64,000 nt of DNA from Cohnella abietis (GTDB lineage: Bacteria; Bacillota; Bacilli; Paenibacillales; Paenibacillaceae). The notes beneath the pieces were generated by a model. The model was given only the letters and a program-made list of their open reading frames with translations. It searched no databases and was not told the DNA's origin. The stretch spans positions 6,812,501-6,876,500 of the forward strand of contig NZ_AP019400.1 in NCBI RefSeq assembly GCF_004295585.1, written 5' to 3'. Made by a program: the position numbers and the translations under genes. Below, in pieces: positions 9,082-18,603 of the stretch (positions are counted from its first letter, which is position 1; each line of letters begins with the position of its first letter).

Positions 9082-12000
9082 CTACCTTTGCTCGCTTTTC
9101 AGTGCCTTGGCTCTCAGTAGAATCGCTACAGCCTCGGCTCTTGTTGCATGATCTTGAGGAGCAAATCGATTATCGCCTTTCCCTTTTACGATGCCTGCTT
9201 CCTTCACGTAAGCCACGCTGCCCTTGGCCCACGAGGTAATATCCTCGTCATCGGCGAAGCCCGATGCAGCAGCATTCGCATCGCTCGATTTACCCAGAGC
9301 TTTGGCGATCATTACCGCCATCTCCGCGCGCGTAATCTCTGCATTCGGATGGAAGCTACCGTCACCATAACCCGTAATAATACCCTCACGTACTGCAAGA
9401 GAAACTGCTGTCTGCGCCCAAACTCCAATCTTTGCCGAATCCGAGAAGGTCAGCTCTGCTCCTTTTCCCTGCAGCTTCAGCGTCTTCACCAGCATGACAG
9501 CAAATTCAGCGCGCGTAACGGTATGATTCGGCTTAAATAGACCACCCGGATACCCGGTGATGATTCCATCGCTTATCGCCTGCTTAATATTAGCTTCAGC
9601 CCAGTGCCCGGCTATATCGCTTAATTTCAAGTCCGCATCAGTCGATGGCTCTTTCGTCGGTACTTCCGAGCTTTGGCCGACGGCGAATACCGCATACTTC
9701 GTAAAATGATTTACCTCTACGACTATACGATTACCATTTACTACGCCACCGACTTCCATCCAATGCTTTTTCACTTCATCATAATAGAATACCGATGCTT
9801 TCTGGTCACCCTTCAAGCTTGTTGGATCGAATGCAAAAGTCAGCGTTACCGGCTGCTTGAAGTTCTCCGAGAAGTTTTTAAGAATCTCAAAAATTGGGCT
9901 GACAAGAACTTCTTTATCCGTGAGCAGACTTTGTGTGTCCAAAAGCTTGTCTATCGTTATTATCAAATCCTTGGCCGAAGCATCTGCCGGTATGAATACC
10001 TTAACTTCATTTTGCAAGCTTACCTCGCCTGCTTTGCCTGTCGGAACTGTTAACTTACCATCAGTCGATGTAACGGGATTGTTACTTGCTGCTGGTGCGC
10101 CGCCGCCTATTACGACATTACCGCCTGGCACTTCAGCCTGTACATCGCGCGTCACCGTGACTTTATAGGTATTGCTACTACTGCCGTCCTCTGCCGTCAC
10201 TTTAATCTGAATCAGATTAGAACCAACCAACAAATCATTCGCGCTATAAGCATATACGTTATCCGTGACTGAGGTTTCAGTAGCACCTATAACCGTGAGC
10301 GCTTGGTTGGGATTCCCTTTGGTTACGGAGAAGCCGACACTTGCCACAGCGTTGGCTACATTCACACTATACTCAAGCTGCGATGATACGAATGTCAACG
10401 AGCCTTGATTTACAGTCAGGTTGGATAGCAACGCATCGTCGCTAATAATAACGTTTGAAATCAATATATCCTGACGGATAATCGCGTCGCTATAGTTCGT
10501 TGCCTTAACTGTGAGCGTATGACTGCCCGCAGACAACACACCGGCGTTAAACGTAATCTTCCCCACATAGACGGTATAAGAATTCGCCGACAGCGTCGTC
10601 GCTCCGTCTTGGATTTCCGTTATTGATCCGCGCCATGCCGGGTCATCCGGGAAGGTGACATCGATCTCACTCTCCGTATCATTAGTCGTCGTGTCTGCCG
10701 CTAATGCCGGATGCTTCAACACTATCATCTGGGTAACCGTCGCATCCGAATAATTAGGTGCCAGCACTCTAATCGTATGATTGCCTAATGCCAATGCGCC
10801 CGCTTTAAAAATGATTTTCCCCGCTACAATGCTATATCTCGAGATTGGCAGCGTAGTCGCTCCGTCCTTCACCGCTGTAATCTCATCACGCCAAGCCCCG
10901 TCATCCGGGAACGTAATTTCGATTACATTAGCCGGATCATTGTTTGTAGTGTCCGCCGATAACACAGGTGAAGGGATGAGCGTAACGGTCTGATTCACGA
11001 TTGCGTCTGCATAATCAGTTGCTGTTATTGTGATCGTATGATTGCCTTCCGTCAGGACACCTGCATAAATCGTGAGCTTCCCCTCGGTGACTGAATAATT
11101 CGTTATTGCCGTCGCTCCGTCCTTCACACTCGTAATCGCTCCACGCCAAGTGGCATCATCCGGGAACGAGATATCGATCGGATGCCCAACATCGTTATTT
11201 GTTGTATCCGCGGTTAAGATAGGCTTTTTCAGATAAACAGTCAAGCCCACCGTTGCGTCTTTATATCGTGCTGGTGTCGACACTTTAATCGTATGGCTGC
11301 CTAATCCTAGCACACCGGGATTAAAGGTAATTTTCCCTGCGCTGACCGTGTACGTCCCCGGGGCAAGCGTATCTGCTCCATCCTTCACTGCCGTAATATC
11401 ACTGCGCCATGCAGCCAAGTCCGGAAAGGTAACAATGACAGGACTTACCGTGTTGTTATTCGTTAAATCTGCCGTTAACGTAGGCGGAGTCAGAAGAAAC
11501 TTCTTAACCTCGGGCTTAAGGTTGTAAGCAGCATCGTTGCTTACAGATGAAGTCGCAATATAGGGGATACCGTTCTCAACGTACACGGAAGAATATGATG
11601 CCCCTTTTTCTGTGATTCCCGTAGCGCCAACATAAATCCACTGGTCTCCGACAAGCTTCTTCACCGTGGTCTTACCGTTGCTTCCTACATACGCCAAATA
11701 GAGTGTTCCTTCTGAGATATGGAAGGAGTAAGCCGACCCATTACTTATCGAGCCACCCTCGTCTACCATCTTCCAAACGTTTCCGACGCGCTTTTTCACT
11801 GCGATTGTCATTCCGGTTCGACCGCTAATAATATCAACATAAGCGACATAGGGGATACCGTCCTTTATGAATAATGTCGTCAGCTCAGGTTTATCATTTG
11901 AAAATTTCCCCAAGTCAGACCAGCTGTTGCTTTCCTGATCAAATTTCTTAACCCAGCCTGAAGGCGTGAATGCCCACATATGACCCGGAATTAAATACGG

Positions 12001-13260
12001 AAACTCGTTCCGATACGCTACGTAGGGGATACCGCCTTCAATCGTCAAGGAAATCTGCGAAACCGCATCCTGCGAAAAACCGACGTTGCCCAACGAGTCC
12101 CAGCTGTTCTTATTCTTATTGTAGACCTTTACCGTCAATTTATTGCCATTTGCCTTATCCGAATAAGCGATATACGGAGTATTGTTGTGAATCGCTAAGG
12201 AGAACGTACCTGTGCCATCCAACTGGGTTTGCACACTATTTCCGACGTCTATAGACGACCAGCTGTTTCCATCATATTTTTTGATATGCAGCTGAAAATC
12301 ACTGTATTCGAAATAGCTCACGTACAAGTTACCGCCAGAAACGGTCGAGGAAAGCCCTCCCGCCATCCCTGTAGAAAGCCCGCCGCCGTCTATCGATACC
12401 CAACTGCTTCCATTATATTTTTTCACAAAAATTCTATTTCCGATCTGATAATCGATATAGGCCAAATAAGGGGTTCCGTTAAGCATGCTCATGGAAATAC
12501 CCCCCGGAGAAAATCCAGTCGATATTCCACGCTCGCCCACATACTCCCAGCTGCCGAGATCATTCTCTAGCACATCGACTGCAATTGGCCTGTTGAGAAC
12601 TACCCCTTGACCATTGGCAAGCGCCCCAGGTTGAATCAGCAATTGGTTGTCGGTCCCCATTAGTGGGTTTTTAAAGGTAATTTGAAGTTTACTTGTATCT
12701 GTTTCTGATAAAGGTGTTCCCCACGGTGAGAATATTACATTGCTGACGGTATCCTCCGGATCAAGCTCGCGAAAATCCGAATCATCCGTTCTTTTCACCC
12801 TAATCTTGCTCTTTAAGTCAGCAATCGTGCCTACCTGTGTCTCCTTAACAGAAAAGAGAATGGAAACCGTCTTATTATCATCGCTAGTAGATGTTGACCA
12901 TACAGTATCGAGCTCAGCTTCAGGGTCAATGAGCATATAACACGCGGTATATAATTTGAATACTGCGGCAAACTCGGCGCTTACGCATTGAACTCCCTCC
13001 AAGGTAGAACCATCCTGCATTGTATATACTCTGGAGGTTATTTTTTTGCTATTAGTCTCGTAATCATTGCCATATCCGATGATTCTCGTCCCTTCAAATT
13101 TGCAATATGACCCTTCCATGCCGCACACAGACCAACGGGATTCCGCCGATGCATGCGGCGTAGCCGGAGATGAAATAGATAATACAGAGAATAATGTAAA
13201 TCCAGCTAGAATCATGGAAAGCTTAATCAATATAGTCTTCTTTAATTTTTGTAGTAGCAT
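9082..13260 (-). CDS. S-layer-anchored surface protein with Shr-type haemoglobin-interacting repeats
   Basis: The 1,392-residue product has a signal peptide (about 1-39, ending SPATPHASA). Residues 40-230 hold an unassigned domain with several cysteines. Residues 240-580 contain beta-propeller-like or lectin-like repeats (PYLAYxD.., VKKYxGxSW). Four repeats of about 88 residues follow at 590-935 (LTADTTNND..ITFPDD..W...ITxVKDGAT), matching my memory of the Shr haemoglobin-interacting domain once called DUF1533. A cadherin-like unit (937-1037), a domain shared with the paralogue at 30338 (1063-1197, TDGKLTVP..ILKNF.ENF..VFYYDEVKK) and three SLH domains (1210-1392) complete it. The SLH domains should bind pyruvylated secondary cell-wall polymer. 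The ATG at 13260 is preferred over a TTG at 13287 because AGAGGGG precedes it by 11 bases and it begins a good signal peptide. Haem binding is a family-level guess only. Confidence 0.88.
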   Translation of the reverse strand: MLLQKLKKTILIKLSMILAGFTLFSVLSISSPATPHASAESRWSVCGMEGSYCKFEGTRIIGYGNDYETNSKKITSRVYTMQDGSTLEGVQCVSAEFAAVFKLYTACYMLIDPEAELDTVWSTSTSDDNKTVSILFSVKETQVGTIADLKSKIRVKRTDDSDFRELDPEDTVSNVIFSPWGTPLSETDTSKLQITFKNPLMGTDNQLLIQPGALANGQGVVLNRPIAVDVLENDLGSWEYVGERGISTGFSPGGISMSMLNGTPYLAYIDYQIGNRIFVKKYNGSSWVSIDGGGLSTGMAGGLSSTVSGGNLYVSYFEYSDFQLHIKKYDGNSWSSIDVGNSVQTQLDGTGTFSLAIHNNTPYIAYSDKANGNKLTVKVYNKNKNSWDSLGNVGFSQDAVSQISLTIEGGIPYVAYRNEFPYLIPGHMWAFTPSGWVKKFDQESNSWSDLGKFSNDKPELTTLFIKDGIPYVAYVDIISGRTGMTIAVKKRVGNVWKMVDEGGSISNGSAYSFHISEGTLYLAYVGSNGKTTVKKLVGDQWIYVGATGITEKGASYSSVYVENGIPYIATSSVSNDAAYNLKPEVKKFLLTPPTLTADLTNNNTVSPVIVTFPDLAAWRSDITAVKDGADTLAPGTYTVSAGKITFNPGVLGLGSHTIKVSTPARYKDATVGLTVYLKKPILTADTTNNDVGHPIDISFPDDATWRGAITSVKDGATAITNYSVTEGKLTIYAGVLTEGNHTITITATDYADAIVNQTVTLIPSPVLSADTTNNDPANVIEITFPDDGAWRDEITAVKDGATTLPISRYSIVAGKIIFKAGALALGNHTIRVLAPNYSDATVTQMIVLKHPALAADTTTNDTESEIDVTFPDDPAWRGSITEIQDGATTLSANSYTVYVGKITFNAGVLSAGSHTLTVKATNYSDAIIRQDILISNVIISDDALLSNLTVNQGSLTFVSSQLEYSVNVANAVASVGFSVTKGNPNQALTVIGATETSVTDNVYAYSANDLLVGSNLIQIKVTAEDGSSSNTYKVTVTRDVQAEVPGGNVVIGGGAPAASNNPVTSTDGKLTVPTGKAGEVSLQNEVKVFIPADASAKDLIITIDKLLDTQSLLTDKEVLVSPIFEILKNFSENFKQPVTLTFAFDPTSLKGDQKASVFYYDEVKKHWMEVGGVVNGNRIVVEVNHFTKYAVFAVGQSSEVPTKEPSTDADLKLSDIAGHWAEANIKQAISDGIITGYPGGLFKPNHTVTRAEFAVMLVKTLKLQGKGAELTFSDSAKIGVWAQTAVSLAVREGIITGYGDGSFHPNAEITRAEMAVMIAKALGKSSDANAAASGFADDEDITSWAKGSVAYVKEAGIVKGKGDNRFAPQDHATRAEAVAILLRAKALKSEQR

Positions 13261-13342
13261 ACTAAGTTGTACCCCTCTCATAATCAAGCAGCACCATTTA
13301 TTATAAATACCGCGAATAAAAGAATAATAAAAGAAATGCGCA

Positions 13343-13388
13343 CAAAAAAGCTCAAATCCCCGCTGTATAAGGCTTCCGGGGACTTGAG
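13343..13388 (-). terminator. Terminator of the nitroreductase-like gene
   Basis: Read on the minus strand, an 11-bp stem (CTCAAGTCCCC / GGGGATTTGAG, one mismatch) is followed by CTTTTTT. It lies just downstream of the stop at 13404. Confidence 0.85.
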
Positions 13389-13403
13389 CGACTTGAGATT
13401 TTT

Positions 13404-14738
13404 TTATTCGTGTAACTTAATACCATGCCATTTCTCTAGATGCTCCGCGTGGGTACGAAGATAGCTGTGCGGTCCGAAGAAGCGATCGTAATAATCAAGA
13501 TCGAGATGATGCGATTGCAAATACATGAGGCTGTAAACGGACGGGATCGTTGCCGGGAATTTCCCGAACGTGTCATAAATGTATTGCGCCTGTAGCGCGA
13601 CAAGCTGGCGGAACCGTTCGTCATAAACCTGAGCGCTTGAACGTACTTTAGCGCTATCCTTCCACGGACCCGGCGTTTCCGCATTAAAGGGCCCTCCTGG
13701 ACCAAACTTGCGGTCGGCGTATGCGTCGATCGCAGCGCGCATATCTGGGAAATGCGGCGGCGTATAGGAAGTAAATACCCCTTCCAATCCAGTCGCGTTC
13801 GGCAACGACCACCTCTCATCTTGGTCATAGCGGAAACCAAGACCCGGCACTTCCGGGTTGCCGCTAGCGCCAAGCACCGTCAGCCGGTCCATCCCGTCGT
13901 ACATCCAACCTCCGAGGCCAATTGCTTGCTGCATTAGCATTCCGGCGTATGTGGATGTGGCTAGTTCCGCGCTCAGTTCCGCGATTGAATATTGTTCAAG
14001 AAACGTGAGCGGAATCGGATTGTCCAGGTCCACCAAGTCTGCGAATTCCTCGATGCCCGGGATAGGCCTGCCATTCACATCGTCGAATATATGGAGACCG
14101 TTCTGAGCATAAAAGCATAGATTTGCGATCGTGTGCTGCGCCAGATCCCCCACTGGGAAAACAACGAAGCTTCCAGGCTTGTTCGCTACCCAAGAATTAT
14201 GGCCTTCCATGTAGGGCTCGTAATTCGGAATGTTCAGCCTTGTATCGGACAGCTTGCGGATGTTACCGCGCAAGCCCTTAAGAATATCAATAAGCTTCTG
14301 CTTACCGTCACTTCCAGATGTAACATCCGGCGGCGTATCTTTCGTTGAATAGAAATAAGTACCGGTGTCATCTGTGAAAAAGAAGTCCGTCGTGTGAAAG
14401 CCCGCTGCGGACGGGAACGTCCTTCCTGATGCTGAGCCAGGGTAATTTGAAAAATAAGGCTTATACCTCTCATGACGGGTAATGGAATGATGCCATCCCG
14501 TCACGCCTCCAACCGCCGCCAGAATAAGCAGCTTCTCCAGATCGTTCAGCGGTATGGGCTCATCCTTGGATTTGTATGCAAGCGGCCCGTCGGGAATTTC
14601 AGCGCCAAGGAAGAACCTTCTAGACCGGCGCCCGAACAAGGCTTCCACCAAAGGGAATTGAACAAGCTCCTCCAGTAACTGCTCATCGAAGTCCAAATCA
14701 TCTAGTGATGCGAATAGTTTTTCATTTTGATTACTCAC
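13404..14738 (-). CDS. Large nitroreductase-superfamily-like protein of unknown function
   Basis: The product is 444 residues from a GTG at 14738 (AGAGGGG 7-8 bases upstream). The N-terminal region carries a nitroreductase-like signature: ALFGRRSRRFFLG at about 34-46, then PIPLNDLEKLLILAAVGGVTGW at 62-83, the place where flavin-binding RRSxRxF and helix motifs occur in that superfamily. The remaining 350 residues (HHSITRHERYKPYFSNYPGS, GHNSWVANKPGSFVVFPVGD, LQSHHLDLDYYDRFFGPHSY) are rich in aromatics and histidines, and I do not recognise them. There is no signal peptide, so the protein should be cytoplasmic. The gene follows the HTH/SsuA-like regulator on the same strand and faces away from the ssu operon. 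A role as flavin reductase partner or desulfurising enzyme for sulfonates is inferred from position alone. The protein is about twice the length of a normal nitroreductase. Confidence 0.65.
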   Translation of the reverse strand: MSNQNEKLFASLDDLDFDEQLLEELVQFPLVEALFGRRSRRFFLGAEIPDGPLAYKSKDEPIPLNDLEKLLILAAVGGVTGWHHSITRHERYKPYFSNYPGSASGRTFPSAAGFHTTDFFFTDDTGTYFYSTKDTPPDVTSGSDGKQKLIDILKGLRGNIRKLSDTRLNIPNYEPYMEGHNSWVANKPGSFVVFPVGDLAQHTIANLCFYAQNGLHIFDDVNGRPIPGIEEFADLVDLDNPIPLTFLEQYSIAELSAELATSTYAGMLMQQAIGLGGWMYDGMDRLTVLGASGNPEVPGLGFRYDQDERWSLPNATGLEGVFTSYTPPHFPDMRAAIDAYADRKFGPGGPFNAETPGPWKDSAKVRSSAQVYDERFRQLVALQAQYIYDTFGKFPATIPSVYSLMYLQSHHLDLDYYDRFFGPHSYLRTHAEHLEKWHGIKLHE

Positions 14739-14772
14739 AAAATGTCCCCTCTCTGCTAATGTCGAATTTGAG

Positions 14773-14836
14773 CAACAAAAAGAGGCACCCGTTTCCCTTC
14801 TGCGCTTCTGCACAAAGAAATTTTTGGTGCCTCCAT
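14773..14836 (-). terminator. Hairpin with long loop between regulator and nitroreductase-like gene
   Basis: On the minus strand GAGGCACC pairs with GGTGCCTC across a loop of about 40 bases and is followed by TTTTTG. It could terminate the regulator transcript or partly attenuate the downstream gene. Confidence 0.55.
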
Positions 14837-14889
14837 AGGAATGGTCGACAAGTATATTAATCCTTTTAATACTTTACCGGTAAATGTTA

Positions 14890-16110
14890 TTAATAGAGCA
14901 TTTCATGAGACCATTCTCCCGGCAATGCCGAATCCGGTAAAATCGGAAGCTTTAATGCCTCAACAGCCTCCTGCAAAAACCGTTTATCGAACTCGAACCC
15001 TCCCCGATGCGTCTCATGCGATTGCAACAAATCCATTTGACTTTCACCTAGCTGATTAAGTGTCATCAGATCCTTATTATAGAACGAAGCATCCCAACGG
15101 ATTCGTGATAACACGCTTGCAATAACGCTGATTGGGAATCCGCTTCCCGCTTGAACAAGGGATGATGCTCGATCCGGCTCTTGTCGAATAAATTCGTGCG
15201 CTCTTAAATGTGCCTTCAAGTACGCAATTACAACATCCTCGTTGTTATGTGCCCATTCGTTATCTGAAATTAACCCAGTCAAATAGTCACTGCTGACGCC
15301 CTCAGATTGTAGCGGAATTCCCGCACCAAGCGCTTTCGCCCAGCTCAAATACGGCTCCCACAGCATGCTCGCTCCAATGCTGCCATCTAAGATCCCGTTC
15401 ATGCAATCACCCATTGTACGATGGACAACTGGATTGAATTCTAAGCCTAAGCCCTTCTCCCACTCGCTCAGACGATAAGATGCACTTGAATGACCAACCG
15501 TTGCAATCTTCACCGCGGAAAATTCCTCCGGCCTATAAGCCGAACTGTTGGCAGGAACGACTAGGGAGATTCCTTCTCCATTCCGCGTTTTTCCGTCGAA
15601 AGCAAGCATTAAAGGACGAAATCTTGGTAATATCCGACTGAGCGCTATACTAGCAATCATCGGGTAATCTCCAATAGATGCGATATTAACTCGGCCTGCA
15701 ATAATGTCTTCTACTAACTCTATGCCGTTCGGTGCATTAACCCAACGTACGTGATAATCAATTCCGGGGCTGATTGCCCGTAATTCCTCTTCGAAAAATC
15801 CTAATTGCTTGATAATAAGCGGACTCCACAGAAGCGCAGCCCCACTTTGGTAGCCGACCACGATCGTCCTTGATGAGGAGTGCTCTACTCTCGGGGGCAT
15901 TGGAGGCAGTGGGCTCACAGGGGACGGAATTGCTCGAGAATGCTGCTGTATCCAAGTGTCAAGCTTATGCTTATCCACAAGAATTTCTTTACCAATCTTA
16001 ATGTGAGGCAGCTGTTTATCACGACGCCAACGGTCAATCGTTGCCCGACTTACACCCAATAGATCCATGACTTCCTGCAATCTCAGTAGATGGTTGTGAC
16101 GTTGCGACAT
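14890..16110 (-). CDS. HTH/sulfonate-binding-protein fusion, candidate cytoplasmic sulfur regulator
   Basis: The 406-residue protein begins with an excisionase/MerR-type helix-turn-helix (about 8-56: LQEVMDLLGVSRATIDRWRR, then LPHIKIGKEILVDKHKLDTW). A proline-rich linker (about 61-75) leads to a full NMT1/SsuA-type binding domain at about 80-390 (VGYQSGAALLWSP, NIASIGDYPMI, GASMLWEPYLSWA, comparable to [10 protein letters not shown] in SsuA). No signal peptide or lipobox is present, so the binding domain must work in the cytoplasm. The start is the ATG at 16110 with AGGGGGGAG before it. The gene is divergent from ssuA. I infer a one-component regulator that senses an imported sulfonate or a product and controls the shared intergenic region. 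Sensor domains of this fold occur in other regulators, but this particular pairing is not one I know as characterised. Confidence 0.8.
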   Translation of the reverse strand: MSQRHNHLLRLQEVMDLLGVSRATIDRWRRDKQLPHIKIGKEILVDKHKLDTWIQQHSRAIPSPVSPLPPMPPRVEHSSSRTIVVGYQSGAALLWSPLIIKQLGFFEEELRAISPGIDYHVRWVNAPNGIELVEDIIAGRVNIASIGDYPMIASIALSRILPRFRPLMLAFDGKTRNGEGISLVVPANSSAYRPEEFSAVKIATVGHSSASYRLSEWEKGLGLEFNPVVHRTMGDCMNGILDGSIGASMLWEPYLSWAKALGAGIPLQSEGVSSDYLTGLISDNEWAHNNEDVVIAYLKAHLRAHEFIRQEPDRASSLVQAGSGFPISVIASVLSRIRWDASFYNKDLMTLNQLGESQMDLLQSHETHRGGFEFDKRFLQEAVEALKLPILPDSALPGEWSHEMLY

Positions 16111-16275
16111 ACAGCTCCCCCCTTATTTCATACTATACTTATATGAATTATTGTAATTAACGTATATATGTATAATAATCGAACCCTCTCCATAATTCAA
16201 TCTGTATTTCCGTCCTGTAATTTACTGGTAATACACCTCATTCCTCCTCATTGCGAATCTTACATCGTCATTGTA

Positions 16276-16346
16276 TTGACACACCATTTTCTGGATGATA
16301 AGTTCAGAATTATTAAAACTCATTAAATACATCGGAATTATGAGTT
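16276..16346 (+). promoter_or_regulatory. Candidate ssu promoter and operator
   Basis: A consensus -35 box TTGACA lies at 16276-16281 with a poor -10 region 15-17 bases downstream (around ATAAGT). A 7-bp inverted repeat, AACTCAT (16317-16323) and ATGAGTT (16340-16346), follows between the promoter and the ssuA start at 16379. It could be the operator of the divergent HTH fusion regulator; that assignment is inference. Confidence 0.4.
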
Positions 16347-16378
16347 AATAAAATGAGCTATAGGGGAGCAGTGAGAAC

Positions 16379-17377
16379 ATGTCCAAATTTATCGGCATTA
16401 ATAGGAAGAAAACTACCTTGATTACAGCATTACTCGTATCCATCGTATTACTGGTTTTATCCGCCTGCGGAAATAACAATGCGAGCAAAGAGTCGGCTAC
16501 CAGTTCAACGAACAAAACAGAAAAAACAGTACGTATCGGTTATCAAAAGTATGCTTCAGTAAACATCCTCAAGGAAAGAGGGACACTTGAAGCGAAGCTA
16601 GCCGAAATTAACTACAAGGTTGAATGGACGCAATTCCCGGGCGGACCGCAGCTACTCGAAGCCATCAACGTAGGCAGTATCGACTTCGGTAATGTCGGAG
16701 AAGCACCACCCATATTCGCACAAGCTGCTGGAACACCGCTCATTTATCTTGGGCATTCTCCTGCAAGCCCTAAAGCAGAATCCATCCTCGTACCTGAGAA
16801 CTCTTCGATCAAGACAGGTGCTGATTTGAAGGGTAAGAAGGTAGCATTGAATAAAGGCTCCAACGTCCATTACCTACTTGTAAAATATTTAGAAAAAGAG
16901 GGACTGAAGTATACCGACATTGAAGTCGTTTTCCTTCCACCTGCTGATGCTAGAGCTGCATTCGAAAGCGGTAGCGTCGATGCATGGGTAATCTGGGAGC
17001 CCTTCTACTCTGCAGCCCAATTAGCAACCAAAGCGCGTGTATTAGCAGACGGTACAGGTCTCGTAGACAACTATGAATACTATCTCTCCTCCCGTGATCT
17101 TGCCGAAAAACATAAGGATGCCGTAGACGTCATTCTTGCACAGCTCAAGGAATCCGATCAGTGGGCGAAAGACAATCAAGGTGAGCTGGCCGAAATACTT
17201 TCAAAAGCACTCGGAATTGATGTTCCTTCTATTAAACAAGCATTAACTCACCGCGGATTTGGAGTCGAGCCAATTACCGACGATATTATCGCCGCACAAC
17301 AGAAAATCGCTGATGTATTTTTTGAGCTTAAGCTGATTCCAAAAGAGATTAAGATTAGCGACGCAATCATTAAATAA
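16379..17377 (+). CDS. ssuA: Aliphatic sulfonate ABC transporter, substrate-binding lipoprotein
   Basis: The 332-residue protein starts with a lipoprotein signal peptide (lipobox LSAC, cysteine about residue 30) and a Ser/Thr/Asn-rich linker. The mature part follows the SsuA/NMT1 fold: [20 protein letters not shown], the substrate-pocket segments [20 protein letters not shown] and [15 protein letters not shown], and the hinge region [14 protein letters not shown]. It captures alkanesulfonates outside the membrane and hands them to SsuC. AGGGGAG precedes the ATG. It is first in the ssuA-ssuD-ssuC-ssuB operon, the SsuD gene beginning 39 bp downstream. Strong similarity in layout to SsuA makes the family secure, while the precise substrate (taurine or other sulfonates) is not readable. 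Confidence 0.92.
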   Translation: MSKFIGINRKKTTLITALLVSIVLLVLSACGNNNASKESATSSTNKTEKTVRIGYQKYASVNILKERGTLEAKLAEINYKVEWTQFPGGPQLLEAINVGSIDFGNVGEAPPIFAQAAGTPLIYLGHSPASPKAESILVPENSSIKTGADLKGKKVALNKGSNVHYLLVKYLEKEGLKYTDIEVVFLPPADARAAFESGSVDAWVIWEPFYSAAQLATKARVLADGTGLVDNYEYYLSSRDLAEKHKDAVDVILAQLKESDQWAKDNQGELAEILSKALGIDVPSIKQALTHRGFGVEPITDDIIAAQQKIADVFFELKLIPKEIKISDAIIK

Positions 17378-17415
17378 CAAAACCCATACCTTACAGAAGA
17401 TTGAGGAGAATTGAT

Positions 17416-18603
17416 ATGGAAATATTCTGGTTTATCCCCTCGCATGGGGACGGCAGATATTTGGGCACTACTGAAGGTGCGAGAACGGTCGATTATGACT
17501 ACATCCGACAAATCGCACAAGCGGCTGATCGGTTAGGCTATCATGGCGTGCTCGTACCAACCGGAAAAGCCTGTGAGGATGCTTGGGTGGCAGCTTCATC
17601 GCTTATTCCTGCCACCCAAAGACTTAAATTCCTCGTTGCCATACGTCCTGGGCTAATGTCACCCTCCACCGCTGCTAGAATGGCTTCCACCTTCGATAGA
17701 CTTTCGAAGGGAAGACTTCTCGTTAACGTCGTAACCGGTGGAGATCCCCACGAGCTAGCGGGAGACGGAATATTCCTCTCTCACCAAGAGCGCTATGAGC
17801 AGACAGATGAATTTCTAACGATATGGCGGCGCCTGATGCAGGGAGAGGAAGTCACCTCCAGCGGAAAATATTTACGCACAGAAGCTTCTGAAGTACTCTT
17901 CCCGGCACTTCAGAAGCCTTATCCTCCCTTATATTTCGGAGGATCATCTCCTGCAGCACAGCAAATCGCCGCCGATCATGTTGACTACTATCTCACCTGG
18001 GGCGAACCCCCTGCAGAAGTCGCTGAGAAGATTGCTCAGGTAAGACAGCAGGCGGAGGCCGCTGGTCGAACAGTTAAGTTCGGCATTCGTCTACATGTTA
18101 TTGTGAGGGAAACCGAGCAGGAAGCTTGGGAGGCTGCAGATCGGCTCATTAGTCATCTGGACGACAAAATCATTGCCGAAGCACAACAAATTCTCGGTCG
18201 CTATGATTCCGTCGGACAGAAAAGAATGTCTGCGCTTCACAATGGAGACAGGGCTTCCTTGATCATCTCCCCAAACCTGTGGGCTGGAATTGGACTCGTA
18301 CGCGGTGGGGCTGGAACGGCTCTAGTAGGCGATCCGGTAACAGTAGCCGAAAGAATTAAGGAGTATGCCGAGCTTGGCATTGAATCGTTTATTTTTTCTG
18401 GTTATCCTCACTTAGAGGAAGCCTATCGAACGGCTGAATTGCTGTTCCCCTTGCTTCCTTTAACGCAACAAGATGAACCAAACCCATCTCTTACTATTCA
18501 AGCTTCAGGTGAACTCATCGCCTACAACAAACGCCCGAAATCAGGCAATGACCTCGAAGCCGAAGGAGGCAATTATGGGCTTGCTCAACAAACTGTTACG
18601 TAG
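17416..18603 (+). CDS. ssuD: FMNH2-dependent alkanesulfonate monooxygenase
   Basis: The 395-residue protein belongs to the bacterial luciferase-like superfamily and follows SsuD closely: [18 protein letters not shown] at the start, [59 protein letters not shown] and, near the end, [20 protein letters not shown]. SsuD uses FMNH2 and O2 to split the C-S bond of alkanesulfonates to aldehyde and sulfite. The start is the ATG at 17416 with TTGAGGAGAA upstream. The last 29 bp overlap ssuC, indicating translational coupling. No ssuE flavin reductase lies in the operon, so FMNH2 must come from elsewhere. The C-terminal extension of about 25 residues ([17 protein letters not shown]) looks like low-constraint sequence produced by the overlap. 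Confidence 0.93.
   Translation: MEIFWFIPSHGDGRYLGTTEGARTVDYDYIRQIAQAADRLGYHGVLVPTGKACEDAWVAASSLIPATQRLKFLVAIRPGLMSPSTAARMASTFDRLSKGRLLVNVVTGGDPHELAGDGIFLSHQERYEQTDEFLTIWRRLMQGEEVTSSGKYLRTEASEVLFPALQKPYPPLYFGGSSPAAQQIAADHVDYYLTWGEPPAEVAEKIAQVRQQAEAAGRTVKFGIRLHVIVRETEQEAWEAADRLISHLDDKIIAEAQQILGRYDSVGQKRMSALHNGDRASLIISPNLWAGIGLVRGGAGTALVGDPVTVAERIKEYAELGIESFIFSGYPHLEEAYRTAELLFPLLPLTQQDEPNPSLTIQASGELIAYNKRPKSGNDLEAEGGNYGLAQQTVT

Noticed and set aside
13436-13873. 145-residue minus-strand frame inside the nitroreductase-like gene
   Set aside because: It is a different frame of the same strand, lacks a start signal and has an Arg-rich composition typical of off-frame reading.
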